In this document: piece after piece, positions 1 through 8,283 of the stretch | Layout: every line of letters begins with the position of its first letter | How positions within the stretch are numbered: position 1 is the first letter of the stretch | Source of the DNA: Lonepinella sp042468235 | GTDB lineage: Bacteria; Pseudomonadota; Gammaproteobacteria; Enterobacterales; Pasteurellaceae | Direction of reading: 5' to 3' | Length of the DNA: 64,000 bases | Assembly (NCBI RefSeq): GCF_042468235.1 | Contig: NZ_CP170386.1 | Coordinates: 620,001 to 684,000, forward strand | Notes under the pieces: generated by a model | What the model was told of the DNA's origin: nothing | The model's input: the letters and a program-made list of their open reading frames with translations, nothing else | The model's database searches: none | Translations under genes and position numbers: made by a program

Positions 1-2
1 AT

Positions 3-284
3 GCTTCACCTGAATTATTATTACCTTGTTTATCTGCGGTAATGGCTGGTGCAGTGTGTGGAGATCATTGCTCACCAGTTTCAGATACCACGATCCTGTC
101 ATCAACAGGGGCGAAATGTAACCATATCGATCACGTGACTACCCAATTACCTTATGCGTTATTAGTGGCGTTAGCCACAACCATAGGCTATTTAGTGATT
201 GGTTTTACGCAATCGGGTTGGCTTGGTTTCATTACCACAGGAGCAGTGTTGTTTATTGCTATATTTGTCAGTAAGAAACGTTAA
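3..284 (+). CDS. nhaC: NhaC-family Na+/H+ antiporter, C-terminal fragment
   Basis: The reading frame is open from the window edge, so the N-terminus lies outside. The visible 93 residues include a glycine/alanine-rich segment with GDHCSPVSDTT, a motif I associate with the NhaC antiporter family, then a helix around LPYALLVALATTIGYLVIG and a last hydrophobic helix ending in SKKR. NhaC proteins exchange sodium for protons across the inner membrane. A hairpin with a T-run follows 60 bases after the stop, so this is the last gene of its unit. Family assignment is by recognition of the motif; substrate cannot be judged from the fragment. Confidence 0.8.
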   Translation, partial: ASPELLLPCLSAVMAGAVCGDHCSPVSDTTILSSTGAKCNHIDHVTTQLPYALLVALATTIGYLVIGFTQSGWLGFITTGAVLFIAIFVSKKR

Positions 285-340
285 AAATGTGATCTGCTTC
301 AAATTTTTAAATAAAAATTTTATTTTGTTCTAGGTTTATA

Positions 341-370
341 AAATGCGGCTTTATGTCGCATTTTTTATCT
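341..370 (+). terminator. Rho-independent terminator after the antiporter gene
   Basis: Stem AAATGCG (341-347) pairs with CGCATTT (357-363), extended inward by a G-U and a C-G pair. The loop is five bases and a T-run begins at 361. Confidence 0.8.
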
Positions 371-460
371 TTTTGATAATTTTTATTTATTAAATATTGT
401 TATTTTAATAAATTTAGAATTTTATTCTGATAAAGTTGGTTTTTTAAGCTAAAAAAAGAA

Positions 461-488
461 TAGACAATTAACCAGAATTTAGTACACT
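461..488 (+). promoter_or_regulatory. Candidate sigma70 promoter for ilvIH
   Basis: TAGACA (461-466) and TACACT (483-488) are separated by 16 bases in the AT-rich region before ilvI. No leader peptide rich in Ile/Leu/Val codons is visible, so classical attenuation seems absent. A short palindrome, AAGGAATATTTCCTT, follows at about 502-516 and an uptake sequence at 525-533. The promoter call rests only on hexamer similarity. Confidence 0.35.
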
Positions 489-575
489 AATTTCACAAAT
501 TAAGGAATATTTCCTTTTAATAAAAAGTGCGGTTCAAAATTCTGTAGAAATTGTCAGTAAAAACGGAGTGATTTT

Positions 576-2294
576 ATGAAGAAATTATCAGGTGCAGAAA
601 TGGTTGTGCAATCTTTACGTGATCAAGGTGTAAAATATTTATTTGGTTATCCAGGTGGATCAGTATTAGATATTTATGATGCAATTCATACCTTAGGTGG
701 GATTGAACACGTGCTAGTTCGCCATGAACAAGCTGCTGTTCACATGGCAGATGGTTATGCTCGTTCAACGGGTGAAGTGGGTTGTGTGTTAGTCACATCA
801 GGTCCAGGTGCAACCAATGCGATTACAGGGATTGCTACTGCTTATGCGGATTCCGTTCCGTTAGTGGTGTTGACTGGTCAAGTCCCTTCTCATTTAATCG
901 GTACAGATGCGTTCCAAGAATGTGATACTATCGGTATTACTCGTCCAGTAGTAAAACATAGTTTTATTATTCAGCGTCCAGAAGATATTCCAACCATCAT
1001 TAAAAAAGCCTTTTATATTGCTTCAACAGGTCGCCCAGGTCCAGTGGTGATTGATATTCCAAAAGATATGGTGAATCCTGAAAATAAATATCCTTATGAA
1101 TATCCAAAAGAAATTAGTATGCGTTCTTATAATCCAAATTCACAAGGACATAAAGGACAAATCAAAAAAGCCTTGAAAGCCTTATTAGTGGCGAAAAAAC
1201 CTGTTTTATATGTGGGCGGCGGGGTTATTATTAATAATAGTAGTGCGAAAGTTAGACAATTTGCTCAATTATTAAATTTGCCAGTCACTTCTTCCTTGAT
1301 GGGGTTGGGGGCTTATCCAGCAACCGATCGTCAATTCCTAGGTATGTTAGGTATGCACGGTACCTATCAAGCCAACTGTGCTATGCACGAGTCTGATTTG
1401 ATTTTAGGGGTGGGGGTACGTTTTGATGATCGCACTACCAACAATGTGAACAAATATTGCCCTCATGCTAAAGTGATTCAAATTGATATTGACCCAACGT
1501 CTATTTCAAAAAATATTCCAGCTTCGATTCCGATTGTGGGTAGTGTGGATAATGTGTTTAGCGAATTTTTAGCCTTATTAAAAGATGAAAATTTAGTGAA
1601 ATCCCAATCTGATTTAACTGAATGGTGGCAACAAATTGATCAATGGAAAGCGAAAAAATGTCTTGAATTTGACCGCACTTCGAAAGAGATTAAGCCACAA
1701 GCGGTGATTGAAACCATTTATCGTTTGACCAAAGGCGATGCCTATATCGCTTCTGATGTCGGGCAACATCAAATGTTTGCAGCTTTACATTATCCCTTTG
1801 ATGAACCACGTCGTTGGATTAATTCAGGTGGGGCTGGGACAATGGGTTTTGGTCTGCCAGCGGCTATCGGGGTGAAATTTGCTCACCCAGAAAGCACTGT
1901 GGTTTGTGTTACGGGGGACGGCAGTATTCAAATGAATATTCAAGAACTTTCTACCGTAAAACAATATGATACGCCGATTATCATTGTGAGTTTAAATAAC
2001 CGTTTCTTAGGCATGGTGAAACAATGGCAAGATTTGATTTATTCAGGTCGTCATTCACAAGTTTATATGAATTCTTTGCCTGATTTTACTAAATTAGCGG
2101 AAGCCTATGGACATGTTGGTATTCAGATTGATCACGCTGATGAATTAGAAGAAAAACTTAGTCAAGCCTTTGCGATTAAAGATAAATTGGTGTTTGTGGA
2201 TGTGTTGGTTGATGCCACTGAAAATGTATATCCAATGCAATTACGTGGTGGTGCGATGAATGACATGTTATTGTGTGCACCAAATAAAGAATAA
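576..2294 (+). CDS. ilvI: Acetolactate synthase large (catalytic) subunit
   Basis: This 572-residue protein has the full acetohydroxyacid synthase architecture: N-terminal TPP-enzyme domain with the catalytic Glu at about residue 51 (RHEQAA), central FAD/DHAP-synthase-like domain, and C-terminal TPP-binding domain with GDGSIQMN near residue 447. It condenses two pyruvates to acetolactate, or pyruvate with 2-oxobutyrate, the first common step of branched-chain amino acid synthesis in the cytoplasm. The ATG follows GGAGTG. The regulatory subunit ilvH starts 13 bases downstream, the pair matching the Ile/Val-inhibited AHAS III enzyme. The length fits IlvI rather than IlvB or IlvG on synteny, though the large subunits are hard to tell apart. 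Confidence 0.96.
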   Translation: MKKLSGAEMVVQSLRDQGVKYLFGYPGGSVLDIYDAIHTLGGIEHVLVRHEQAAVHMADGYARSTGEVGCVLVTSGPGATNAITGIATAYADSVPLVVLTGQVPSHLIGTDAFQECDTIGITRPVVKHSFIIQRPEDIPTIIKKAFYIASTGRPGPVVIDIPKDMVNPENKYPYEYPKEISMRSYNPNSQGHKGQIKKALKALLVAKKPVLYVGGGVIINNSSAKVRQFAQLLNLPVTSSLMGLGAYPATDRQFLGMLGMHGTYQANCAMHESDLILGVGVRFDDRTTNNVNKYCPHAKVIQIDIDPTSISKNIPASIPIVGSVDNVFSEFLALLKDENLVKSQSDLTEWWQQIDQWKAKKCLEFDRTSKEIKPQAVIETIYRLTKGDAYIASDVGQHQMFAALHYPFDEPRRWINSGGAGTMGFGLPAAIGVKFAHPESTVVCVTGDGSIQMNIQELSTVKQYDTPIIIVSLNNRFLGMVKQWQDLIYSGRHSQVYMNSLPDFTKLAEAYGHVGIQIDHADELEEKLSQAFAIKDKLVFVDVLVDATENVYPMQLRGGAMNDMLLCAPNKE

Positions 2295-2307
2295 GGAGAA
2301 ACAGAAA

Positions 2308-2799
2308 ATGCGTAGAATTTTATCAGTATTATTAGAAAATGAATCAGGTGCATTATCTCGTGTTGTCGCCTTATTTTCTCAACGAGCCTTTAATATTGAA
2401 AGCCTAACCGTTGCACCAACCGATGATCCAACCCTTTCTCGTATGACGATTGAAGCATCTGGTGATGAGCAAGTGTTAGAGCAAATAGAAAAGCAATTAC
2501 ATAAATTAGTCGATGTGTTTAAGGTGATTAGTTTAAGTGGTTGTGAACACGTTGAACGTGAAGTGATGTTAGTGAAAGTTCGTGCCACAGGCACATCACG
2601 TGATGAAATCAAACGTTTGACCGATATTTTCCGTGGACAAATTGTGGATGTCACCACCAAATCTTATACGGTGCAATTATCTGGTACAAAAGATAAATTA
2701 GATGCCTTTATTCATGCTTTGAAAGAAGAAACCAGTGTGCTGGAAATTGTGAGATCTGGCTTGATTAGTCTTTCTCGGGGCGAGAAGAATATGCTTTAA
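2308..2799 (+). CDS. ilvH: Acetolactate synthase small (regulatory) subunit
   Basis: The protein has 163 residues with an N-terminal ACT domain (RRILSVLLENESGALSRV onward) and the C-terminal ACT-like domain of IlvH. It binds valine and sets feedback control and full activity of IlvI. The start at 2308 is preferred to the upstream ATG at 2260 because AAGGAG lies just before it and the homologous N-terminus begins at MRRIL; the longer frame overlaps the end of ilvI. It is co-transcribed with ilvI and ends shortly before a strong hairpin. Confidence 0.96.
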   Translation: MRRILSVLLENESGALSRVVALFSQRAFNIESLTVAPTDDPTLSRMTIEASGDEQVLEQIEKQLHKLVDVFKVISLSGCEHVEREVMLVKVRATGTSRDEIKRLTDIFRGQIVDVTTKSYTVQLSGTKDKLDAFIHALKEETSVLEIVRSGLISLSRGEKNML

Positions 2800-2824
2800 G
2801 CATTAGGATTTGTTTTTTATCGCT

Positions 2825-2860
2825 AAATTGGGTTTCTCGGGTGGGAAACCCAATTTTAAT
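2825..2860 (+). terminator. Terminator of ilvIH
   Basis: A 12-bp perfect stem (AAATTGGGTTTC at 2825-2836 with GAAACCCAATTT at 2845-2856) is followed by TTAATT. A second hairpin (TATGTTGAA 2861-2869 with TTCAACATA 2882-2890) lies next to it, between the convergent ilvH and dacB ends, and may serve dacB on the other strand although its U-tract is poor. Confidence 0.8.
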
Positions 2861-2895
2861 TATGTTGAAGAAGATCAGATGTTCAACATAAAAAA

Positions 2896-4323
2896 TTACT
2901 CTGCATAAACGCCATTATAAATCTGACTTTCAAACTGTACTAACGGTGCTCGTTTAGTTTTATTTTCTAACTCACCAGTAGAATAACCATTAATAAATTG
3001 TACAAAGGCGACTTTCTCGCCACGAGCATTGGTCATAAAACCAGCTAAATTATAAACCCCTTTCAACGATCCTGTTTTGGCAAGTACATTTTTCACTAAA
3101 GGTGGTTGCGTTAAGCTACCACGTCCACTGATCGTACCGTCCACGCCAGCAATCGGAAAGGTTTCTAATAGGTGTAATGTATTTTCATTTTTCGCCATAT
3201 ATTCAAGTGCTTGTAACATGGTTTCTGGAGCAATGAGATTATGTCGTGATAACCCCGAGCCATCAGCCACAATGCTATTACCAAATTTGATACCCGCTTG
3301 TTTCGCTAAAATATTTTTTAATGCCATCGCTCCCAGTTGGAAAGTAGCTGGGCGTTTGTAATGTTGATAAGCAATAGTACGGAATAGAGCATCCGCAATT
3401 TGGTTATCTGATTTCTTCATCATTTTTTTCAATAAATCGGGCAGTGGTTTAGAGAAATGTTGAGCTAATAATGTACCTTTCTGTGGGTGGCGTGGAATTT
3501 GTACATTACCGTTAAACTGAATACCTAAACGGCTTAATTGACGTTGTACGATTGCTGCTGCATAAGCATCGGGATCTTGCACTGCGAAACTTAGCCCAAA
3601 AGGTTTACTTTGTCTGGCTATACAACCTTTGATTTGATAGCGGTTATTGTCATGAACCACAGCATCAAGCTGGCAATAATTAGATTCTTCATTACTAACC
3701 ACTTGCACCTGACCAAAGATCTGAATTGGGAATTGAGAAGGTATGTTAAATTTAACATTTTCACCGACACTTTGATTGGCATCTAAATCTACATAAAAGC
3801 AGTTATTGTCAATATTGGCGGCGGCTGGGGGGGAGTTAAAACACATAGTTAAATCATTCCAAATCCAACCAGAACCGCGATCATGACTAGCAAAAATTGA
3901 CGTATCTAAAATCAGATTGCCAGTGATTTTTTGAATATTTTGTTTTTTTAGTTGAGCTAATAAGGTGTAAAGTTGACCACTGGTTAAATCAGGATCACCC
4001 GTGAATTTGATAATTAAATCACCGTTTAAACCATTATTTTGAATTTTACCATTGGTAAGTAAACTGGTTTCAAATTGAAATTGGTCGCCTAATGTCAATT
4101 TGGCAGCTAAAGCCGTAAAGACCTTTTGGGTACTTGCTGGCAACATAAATGTGTCGGCATTATATTGAGTGATAATTTGGTTATTATGGAGATTTTTGGC
4201 TATAAAGCCCAAACTCGCTCCATGTGGTAATTGTTGTGCGATAGTGGGAATATCTATTTGTGACAATACTGGTGTGGAAAAAATAAGGCTGACCAGTAGC
4301 CATTTTTTGCTTAAATACTTCAT
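2896..4323 (-). CDS. dacB: D-alanyl-D-alanine carboxypeptidase/endopeptidase (PBP4)
   Basis: This 475-residue protein has a signal peptide (cleavage near residue 21) and the three active-site motifs of class C low-molecular-weight penicillin-binding proteins: SxxK at Ser64-Lys67 (STQK), SxN at 305-307 (SDN) and KTG at 416-418. A large insert domain separates the first two motifs, as in PBP4. It trims D-Ala from stem peptides and cleaves D-Ala-mDAP cross-links in the periplasm. It is transcribed divergently from greA, an arrangement known from H. influenzae. Cysteines in the insert may form disulfides. Confidence 0.95.
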   Translation of the reverse strand: MKYLSKKWLLVSLIFSTPVLSQIDIPTIAQQLPHGASLGFIAKNLHNNQIITQYNADTFMLPASTQKVFTALAAKLTLGDQFQFETSLLTNGKIQNNGLNGDLIIKFTGDPDLTSGQLYTLLAQLKKQNIQKITGNLILDTSIFASHDRGSGWIWNDLTMCFNSPPAAANIDNNCFYVDLDANQSVGENVKFNIPSQFPIQIFGQVQVVSNEESNYCQLDAVVHDNNRYQIKGCIARQSKPFGLSFAVQDPDAYAAAIVQRQLSRLGIQFNGNVQIPRHPQKGTLLAQHFSKPLPDLLKKMMKKSDNQIADALFRTIAYQHYKRPATFQLGAMALKNILAKQAGIKFGNSIVADGSGLSRHNLIAPETMLQALEYMAKNENTLHLLETFPIAGVDGTISGRGSLTQPPLVKNVLAKTGSLKGVYNLAGFMTNARGEKVAFVQFINGYSTGELENKTKRAPLVQFESQIYNGVYAE

Positions 4324-4477
4324 TGTTGTGTTTTTAGGGTTGCTATTTTTTGTCAGAAGAACAATAATAGACTCCGAACTCGATTGAGTAAACTTTTTTC
4401 TTAACTTATTTTAACTGCGACATTGTTAATTCAATGCCGTGGTTTTGTTTTTACCTAAAAAAGGATAAATAAACACA

Positions 4478-4957
4478 ATGCTAAAACAAATTCCCATGAC
4501 TGTGCGTGGTGCAGAGCTACTCAAACAAGAACTGGATTATTTGAAAAACACTCGTCGTCCAGAGATTATTAAAGCGATTGCGGAAGCTCGTGAACACGGT
4601 GATTTAAAAGAAAATGCCGAATATCATGCAGCTCGTGAACAACAAGGTTTCTGTGAAGGACGAATTCAAGAAATTGAAGGTAAATTATCCAACTGCCAAA
4701 TTATTGATGTGACTAAAATGCCGAATAATGGCAAAGTCATTTTTGGGGCAACTGTCGTGCTGTTAAATGTGGATACGGAAGAAGAAGTGAGTTACCGTAT
4801 TGTGGGTGATGATGAAGCGGATATTAAATCAAGTTTAATTTCCGTTAATTCGCCTATAGCTCGTGGCTTAGTTGGTAAAGAAGTTGATGATTCAGTTACG
4901 ATTACTACACCTGGTGGCAAGGTAGAATTTGAGATTGTGGAAGTGGAATATAAATAA
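4478..4957 (+). CDS. greA: Transcription elongation factor GreA
   Basis: The 159-residue product has the N-terminal coiled coil carrying the acidic tip (ENAEYHAAREQQ region, residues about 47-58) and a C-terminal FKBP-like domain ending in GGKVEFEIVEVEYK. GreA enters the secondary channel of RNA polymerase and stimulates cleavage of backtracked RNA. Length and sequence are typical. AAAAGGATAAATAAACACA precedes the ATG, a slightly long Shine-Dalgarno spacing. The gene is followed immediately by a GC-rich repeat element that probably ends its transcript. Confidence 0.97.
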   Translation: MLKQIPMTVRGAELLKQELDYLKNTRRPEIIKAIAEAREHGDLKENAEYHAAREQQGFCEGRIQEIEGKLSNCQIIDVTKMPNNGKVIFGATVVLLNVDTEEEVSYRIVGDDEADIKSSLISVNSPIARGLVGKEVDDSVTITTPGGKVEFEIVEVEYK

Positions 4958-4974
4958 TTTTGCTTTTTTGGGTT

Positions 4975-5118
4975 ACCCCCTCACTCCTTCGGACAGCTCC
5001 CCCCGCAAGTAGGGGGAGCAAAATGAATAGGAGAAACAATTTTCTAGCGAGAATAGATTGGAGCAAAATTTTCTTCCCCCTGCTTGCGGGGGGAAGTCCC
5101 CGAAGGGGGGATGGGGGG
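4975..5118. repeat. GC-rich inverted-repeat element with two C/G hairpins
   Basis: The space between convergent greA and yhbY is filled by two arms of about 55 bases in inverted orientation around an AT-rich core of about 35-45 bases. Each arm reads approximately CCCCCTC..TCC..TTCGG then a hairpin. Left hairpin: GCTCCCCC (4996-5003) with GGGGGAGC (5012-5019). Right hairpin: CTTCCCCC (5073-5080) with GGGGGAAG (5089-5096). The arms are far richer in GC than the surroundings. The element ends within a few bases of the yhbY stop codon. It resembles a small palindromic mobile repeat (MITE-like) and could act as a two-way terminator; no target-site duplication was identified. Confidence 0.7.
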
Positions 5119-5122
5119 CAAA

Positions 5123-5425
5123 TTATTTCTTCGGCAACGAAATTTTTTTCTCTTCGCTTTGGCGATACAACACCACAACGTGACCTATGGTTTGTACTGC
5201 TGTAGATTTGGTTTCACGCACAATAGCATCAATAATGAGCTGTTTAGTTTCACGATCCGCACCAGCTACTTTAACTTTGATCAGCTCATGATAATTAAGA
5301 GCATTGTCGATTTCAGCCAGAACACCTTCGGTTAAACCATTGCCACCAAGCATGACGACAGGATTTAAATGATGGGCTAATCCTTTGAGAAATTGTTTTT
5401 GTTTGGTTGATAATGTCATTGACAT
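5123..5425 (-). CDS. yhbY: Ribosome assembly RNA-binding protein YhbY
   Basis: A 100-residue CRM-domain protein (LSTKQKQFLKGLAHHLNPVV, then the GxxGLTEGVL loop at about residues 28-36). YhbY/RlbY proteins associate with pre-50S particles. The ATG at 5425 has AGGA eight bases upstream; a second in-frame ATG lies two codons further. It is divergent from rlmE, another 50S maturation factor, a pairing conserved in gammaproteobacteria. The C-terminus (SEEKKISLPKK) runs right up to the GC-rich repeat element. Confidence 0.92.
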   Translation of the reverse strand: MSMTLSTKQKQFLKGLAHHLNPVVMLGGNGLTEGVLAEIDNALNYHELIKVKVAGADRETKQLIIDAIVRETKSTAVQTIGHVVVLYRQSEEKKISLPKK

Positions 5426-5441
5426 AAATATAATCCTAAAT

Positions 5442-5471
5442 TAAAAAAGTGCGGTGAAAAATACCGCAGTT
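5442..5471. repeat. Imperfect inverted uptake-sequence pair between yhbY and rlmE
   Basis: AAGTGCGGT (5447-5455) is followed after a short spacer by ACCGCAGTT, one mismatch from the reverse complement. It lies between divergent genes, so it cannot be a simple terminator for either of them. Confidence 0.6.
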
Positions 5472-5531
5472 GGCTTGAATTAGGCTATTTTAGCCTTATA
5501 TTACAAAAACTACCACAAAATTTAAGAAATT

Positions 5532-6158
5532 ATGGGAAGAAAAAGATCGGCAAGTTCAAGCCGTTGGTTAAATGAACATTTTAAAGATCAGTTTGTGCAG
5601 AAAGCACATAAACAAAAATTACGCTCTCGAGCTTATTTTAAATTAGATGAAATCCAGCAATCGGATCGCTTATTTAAACAAGGCATGACGGTAGTCGATC
5701 TTGGGGCAGCACCTGGGGGGTGGTCACAATATGTGGTTAGCCAGATTGGGGGTAACGGTCGTATCATTGCTTGTGATATTTTGGAAATGGATCCTATTGT
5801 AGGCGTGGACTTTTTGCAAGGGGATTTTCGTGATGAAAATGTGCTTGCTGCATTACTTGAGCGAGTAGGTGAGAGTAAAGTAGATGTTGTGATGTCAGAT
5901 ATGGCACCGAATTTTAGTGGTATGCCGTCAGTGGATATTCCACGAGCCATGTATTTAGTAGAACTGGCATTAGATATGTGCAAACAAGTGCTGGCAAGCA
6001 AGGGCAGTTTTGTGGTGAAAGTGTTTCAAGGTGAAGGTTTTGATGAATATTTGCGAGAAATTCGTTCACTTTTTACCACGGTCAAAGTTCGTAAGCCAGA
6101 AGCATCACGAGATCGTTCTCGTGAAGTCTATATTGTAGCAACAGGATATAAACATTAA
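5532..6158 (+). CDS. rlmE: 23S rRNA 2'-O-ribose methyltransferase (U2552)
   Basis: The 208-residue protein carries the RrmJ/FtsJ fold: SAM-binding motif VDLGAAPGGWSQ at about residues 55-66, the acidic DMAPNFSG motif, and the K-D-K-E catalytic tetrad expected around RSRAYFKLDEI, SDMAP, VVKVFQGEG and SREVY. It methylates the A-loop uridine of 23S rRNA late in 50S assembly. The next gene is ftsH, as in E. coli (rlmE-ftsH heat-shock unit), with an 82-base gap. Confidence 0.97.
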   Translation: MGRKRSASSSRWLNEHFKDQFVQKAHKQKLRSRAYFKLDEIQQSDRLFKQGMTVVDLGAAPGGWSQYVVSQIGGNGRIIACDILEMDPIVGVDFLQGDFRDENVLAALLERVGESKVDVVMSDMAPNFSGMPSVDIPRAMYLVELALDMCKQVLASKGSFVVKVFQGEGFDEYLREIRSLFTTVKVRKPEASRDRSREVYIVATGYKH

Positions 6159-6240
6159 TTGCATTGATTGTTTTGCTTAATATCAATTTTATAGTAAGCT
6201 AACAGCAATTTTTTAACTTTAACTAAAATGGGGTCAAACC

Positions 6241-8172
6241 TTGAACGATATGATTAAAAATCTTGTCCTTTGGGTAGTTGTTGCGGTTGTGATGATGACG
6301 GCATACCAAGGATTTAATTCAACTGATACAAACAATCGTATTGATTACACTACATTTATGACAGATGTAGAAAATCAACAAGTTGCACAAACTAAATTTA
6401 ACGAAGTGGGCGAAATTTTTGTCACTAAAAGAGATGGTTCAAAATATACTACCGTATTACCTGCACCACTAGAAGATCGTCAAATTCTCAATGACCTGTT
6501 AAAACAAAAAGTTAAAATTGAAGGTGCATTACCTGAACAACGTAGTTTATTATCGCAAATTTTAATTTCGTGGTTCCCAATGTTGTTCTTAATTGGGGTA
6601 TGGGTTTTCTTTATGCGACAAATGCAAGGTGGTGGCAAGGCAATGAGCTTTGGTAAGAGCCGAGCAAAAATGTTGAATAAAGAACAAATTAAAACGACCT
6701 TTGCGGATGTTGCGGGTTGTGATGAAGCTAAAGAAGAAGTAGGTGAAATAGTCGATTTTCTGCGTGATCCAAGCAAGTTCCAAAATCTTGGCGGTAAAAT
6801 TCCAAAAGGTGTATTGATGGTTGGTCCACCAGGGACAGGTAAAACGTTGATCGCAAAAGCCATTGCTGGCGAAGCGAAAGTCCCATTTTTCACGATTTCA
6901 GGTTCCGATTTTGTGGAAATGTTTGTGGGGGTAGGGGCATCACGTGTACGTGATATGTTTGAGCAAGCGAAGAAAAATGCACCTTGTTTAATTTTTATTG
7001 ATGAAATCGATGCCGTTGGTCGTCAGCGTGGAGCTGGTTTAGGTGGTGGTCATGATGAACGTGAACAAACCTTAAACCAAATGTTAGTCGAAATGGATGG
7101 TTTTGAAGGTAAAGAAGGGATTATTGTCATTGCTGCAACTAACCGTCCTGATGTGCTTGACCCTGCATTAGTTCGCCCAGGACGTTTTGACCGTCAAGTC
7201 GTGGTTGGTTTACCTGATGTGCGTGGACGTGAGCAAATTTTAAAAGTACACATGCGTAAAGTACCATTAGATAATGACGTGGATGCCATGACATTGGCTC
7301 GTGGCACACCTGGTTATTCAGGGGCAGATTTGGCAAATCTTGTTAATGAAGCAGCATTATTTGCTGCTCGTAGTAACAAGCGTGTGGTAACAATGTTAGA
7401 CTTTGAAAAAGCTAAAGACAAAATCAATATGGGACCTGAACGTCGCACCATGATTATGACCGATAAGCAAAAAGAAAGCACCGCTTATCATGAAGCAGGA
7501 CATGCGATTGTAGGATATATTGTGCCTGAACACGATCCAGTGCATAAAGTCACCATTATTCCTCGTGGTCGTGCGTTAGGGGTAACATTCTTCTTGCCTG
7601 AAGGTGATCAAGTTAGCATTAGCCAAAAACAATTAGAAAGTAAACTTTCTACTTTGTATGCAGGACGTTTAGCGGAAGATTTAATTTACGGTGAAGAAAA
7701 TATTTCTACGGGGGCATCTAACGACATTAAAGTTGCGACTAATATTGCTCGTAATATGGTTACGCAATGGGGCTTCTCCGATAAACTCGGACCGATTCTT
7801 TATACTGAAGATGATGGCGAAGTATTTTTAGGGCGTTCAATGGCGAAAGCCAAACACATGTCAGATGAAACTGCTCACGTGATTGATGAAGAAGTGCGTG
7901 CTATTGTGGCAAGAAACTATGATCGAGCAAGACAAATTCTGATTGATAATATGGATATTTTGCATGCAATGAAAGATGCGTTAGTGAAATATGAAACCAT
8001 TGAAGAAGAGCAAATTAAACAGTTGATGAAGCGTGAACCAGTAACCCCACCAAGCGGCTGGGATGAGAAAAGACATGGTGAACCGACTAAAACTGAAACG
8101 AAATCTGATGAGCCTAAGCAAGCTGAAAGTGCGGTGCAAAAAGGTGAAAATTTGGATAATAAATCAGAATAA
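6241..8172 (+). CDS. ftsH: Membrane-bound ATP-dependent zinc metalloprotease FtsH
   Basis: FtsH degrades membrane and regulatory proteins (LpxC, sigma32 and SecY in E. coli). Visible in order: N-terminal transmembrane helix (about 6-23), periplasmic domain, second helix (about 107-124), AAA+ domain with Walker A GPPGTGKT at 195-202, Walker B IFIDEID at 251-257, arginine-finger region RPGRFDR, and zinc site HEAGH at 417-421. The start is TTG at 6241, preceded by GGGG seven bases upstream; this gives MNDMIKN, like the MSDMAKN form of E. coli FtsH. An ATG at 6250 is the alternative start, three codons shorter. The C-terminal tail contains an in-frame uptake sequence. Confidence 0.97.
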   Translation: MNDMIKNLVLWVVVAVVMMTAYQGFNSTDTNNRIDYTTFMTDVENQQVAQTKFNEVGEIFVTKRDGSKYTTVLPAPLEDRQILNDLLKQKVKIEGALPEQRSLLSQILISWFPMLFLIGVWVFFMRQMQGGGKAMSFGKSRAKMLNKEQIKTTFADVAGCDEAKEEVGEIVDFLRDPSKFQNLGGKIPKGVLMVGPPGTGKTLIAKAIAGEAKVPFFTISGSDFVEMFVGVGASRVRDMFEQAKKNAPCLIFIDEIDAVGRQRGAGLGGGHDEREQTLNQMLVEMDGFEGKEGIIVIAATNRPDVLDPALVRPGRFDRQVVVGLPDVRGREQILKVHMRKVPLDNDVDAMTLARGTPGYSGADLANLVNEAALFAARSNKRVVTMLDFEKAKDKINMGPERRTMIMTDKQKESTAYHEAGHAIVGYIVPEHDPVHKVTIIPRGRALGVTFFLPEGDQVSISQKQLESKLSTLYAGRLAEDLIYGEENISTGASNDIKVATNIARNMVTQWGFSDKLGPILYTEDDGEVFLGRSMAKAKHMSDETAHVIDEEVRAIVARNYDRARQILIDNMDILHAMKDALVKYETIEEEQIKQLMKREPVTPPSGWDEKRHGEPTKTETKSDEPKQAESAVQKGENLDNKSE

Positions 8173-8185
8173 TTCGAGATAAAAC

Positions 8186-8214
8186 AAAGGGATCATTATG
8201 ATCCCTTTTGTTTT
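8186..8214 (+). terminator. Terminator of ftsH
   Basis: A 10-bp stem (AAAGGGATCA 8186-8195 with TGATCCCTTT 8199-8208), three-base loop, then TGTTTTG. Confidence 0.85.
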
Positions 8215-8283
8215 GTGTTTTTCTGTTTATTTGCGTAATATTTCGCTATAATATGCTATATATTAATTTTTAATATAGTGAAT

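Noticed and set aside
373..575. Attenuator leader peptide for ilvIH
   Set aside because: No start codon followed by a run of Ile/Leu/Val codons and no terminator/antiterminator pair is present before ilvI.
4960..5335. Two overlapping plus-strand frames (81 and 83 codons) after greA
   Set aside because: They run through the GC-rich repeat element and into the antisense of yhbY; their products are repeat-derived and show no domain.
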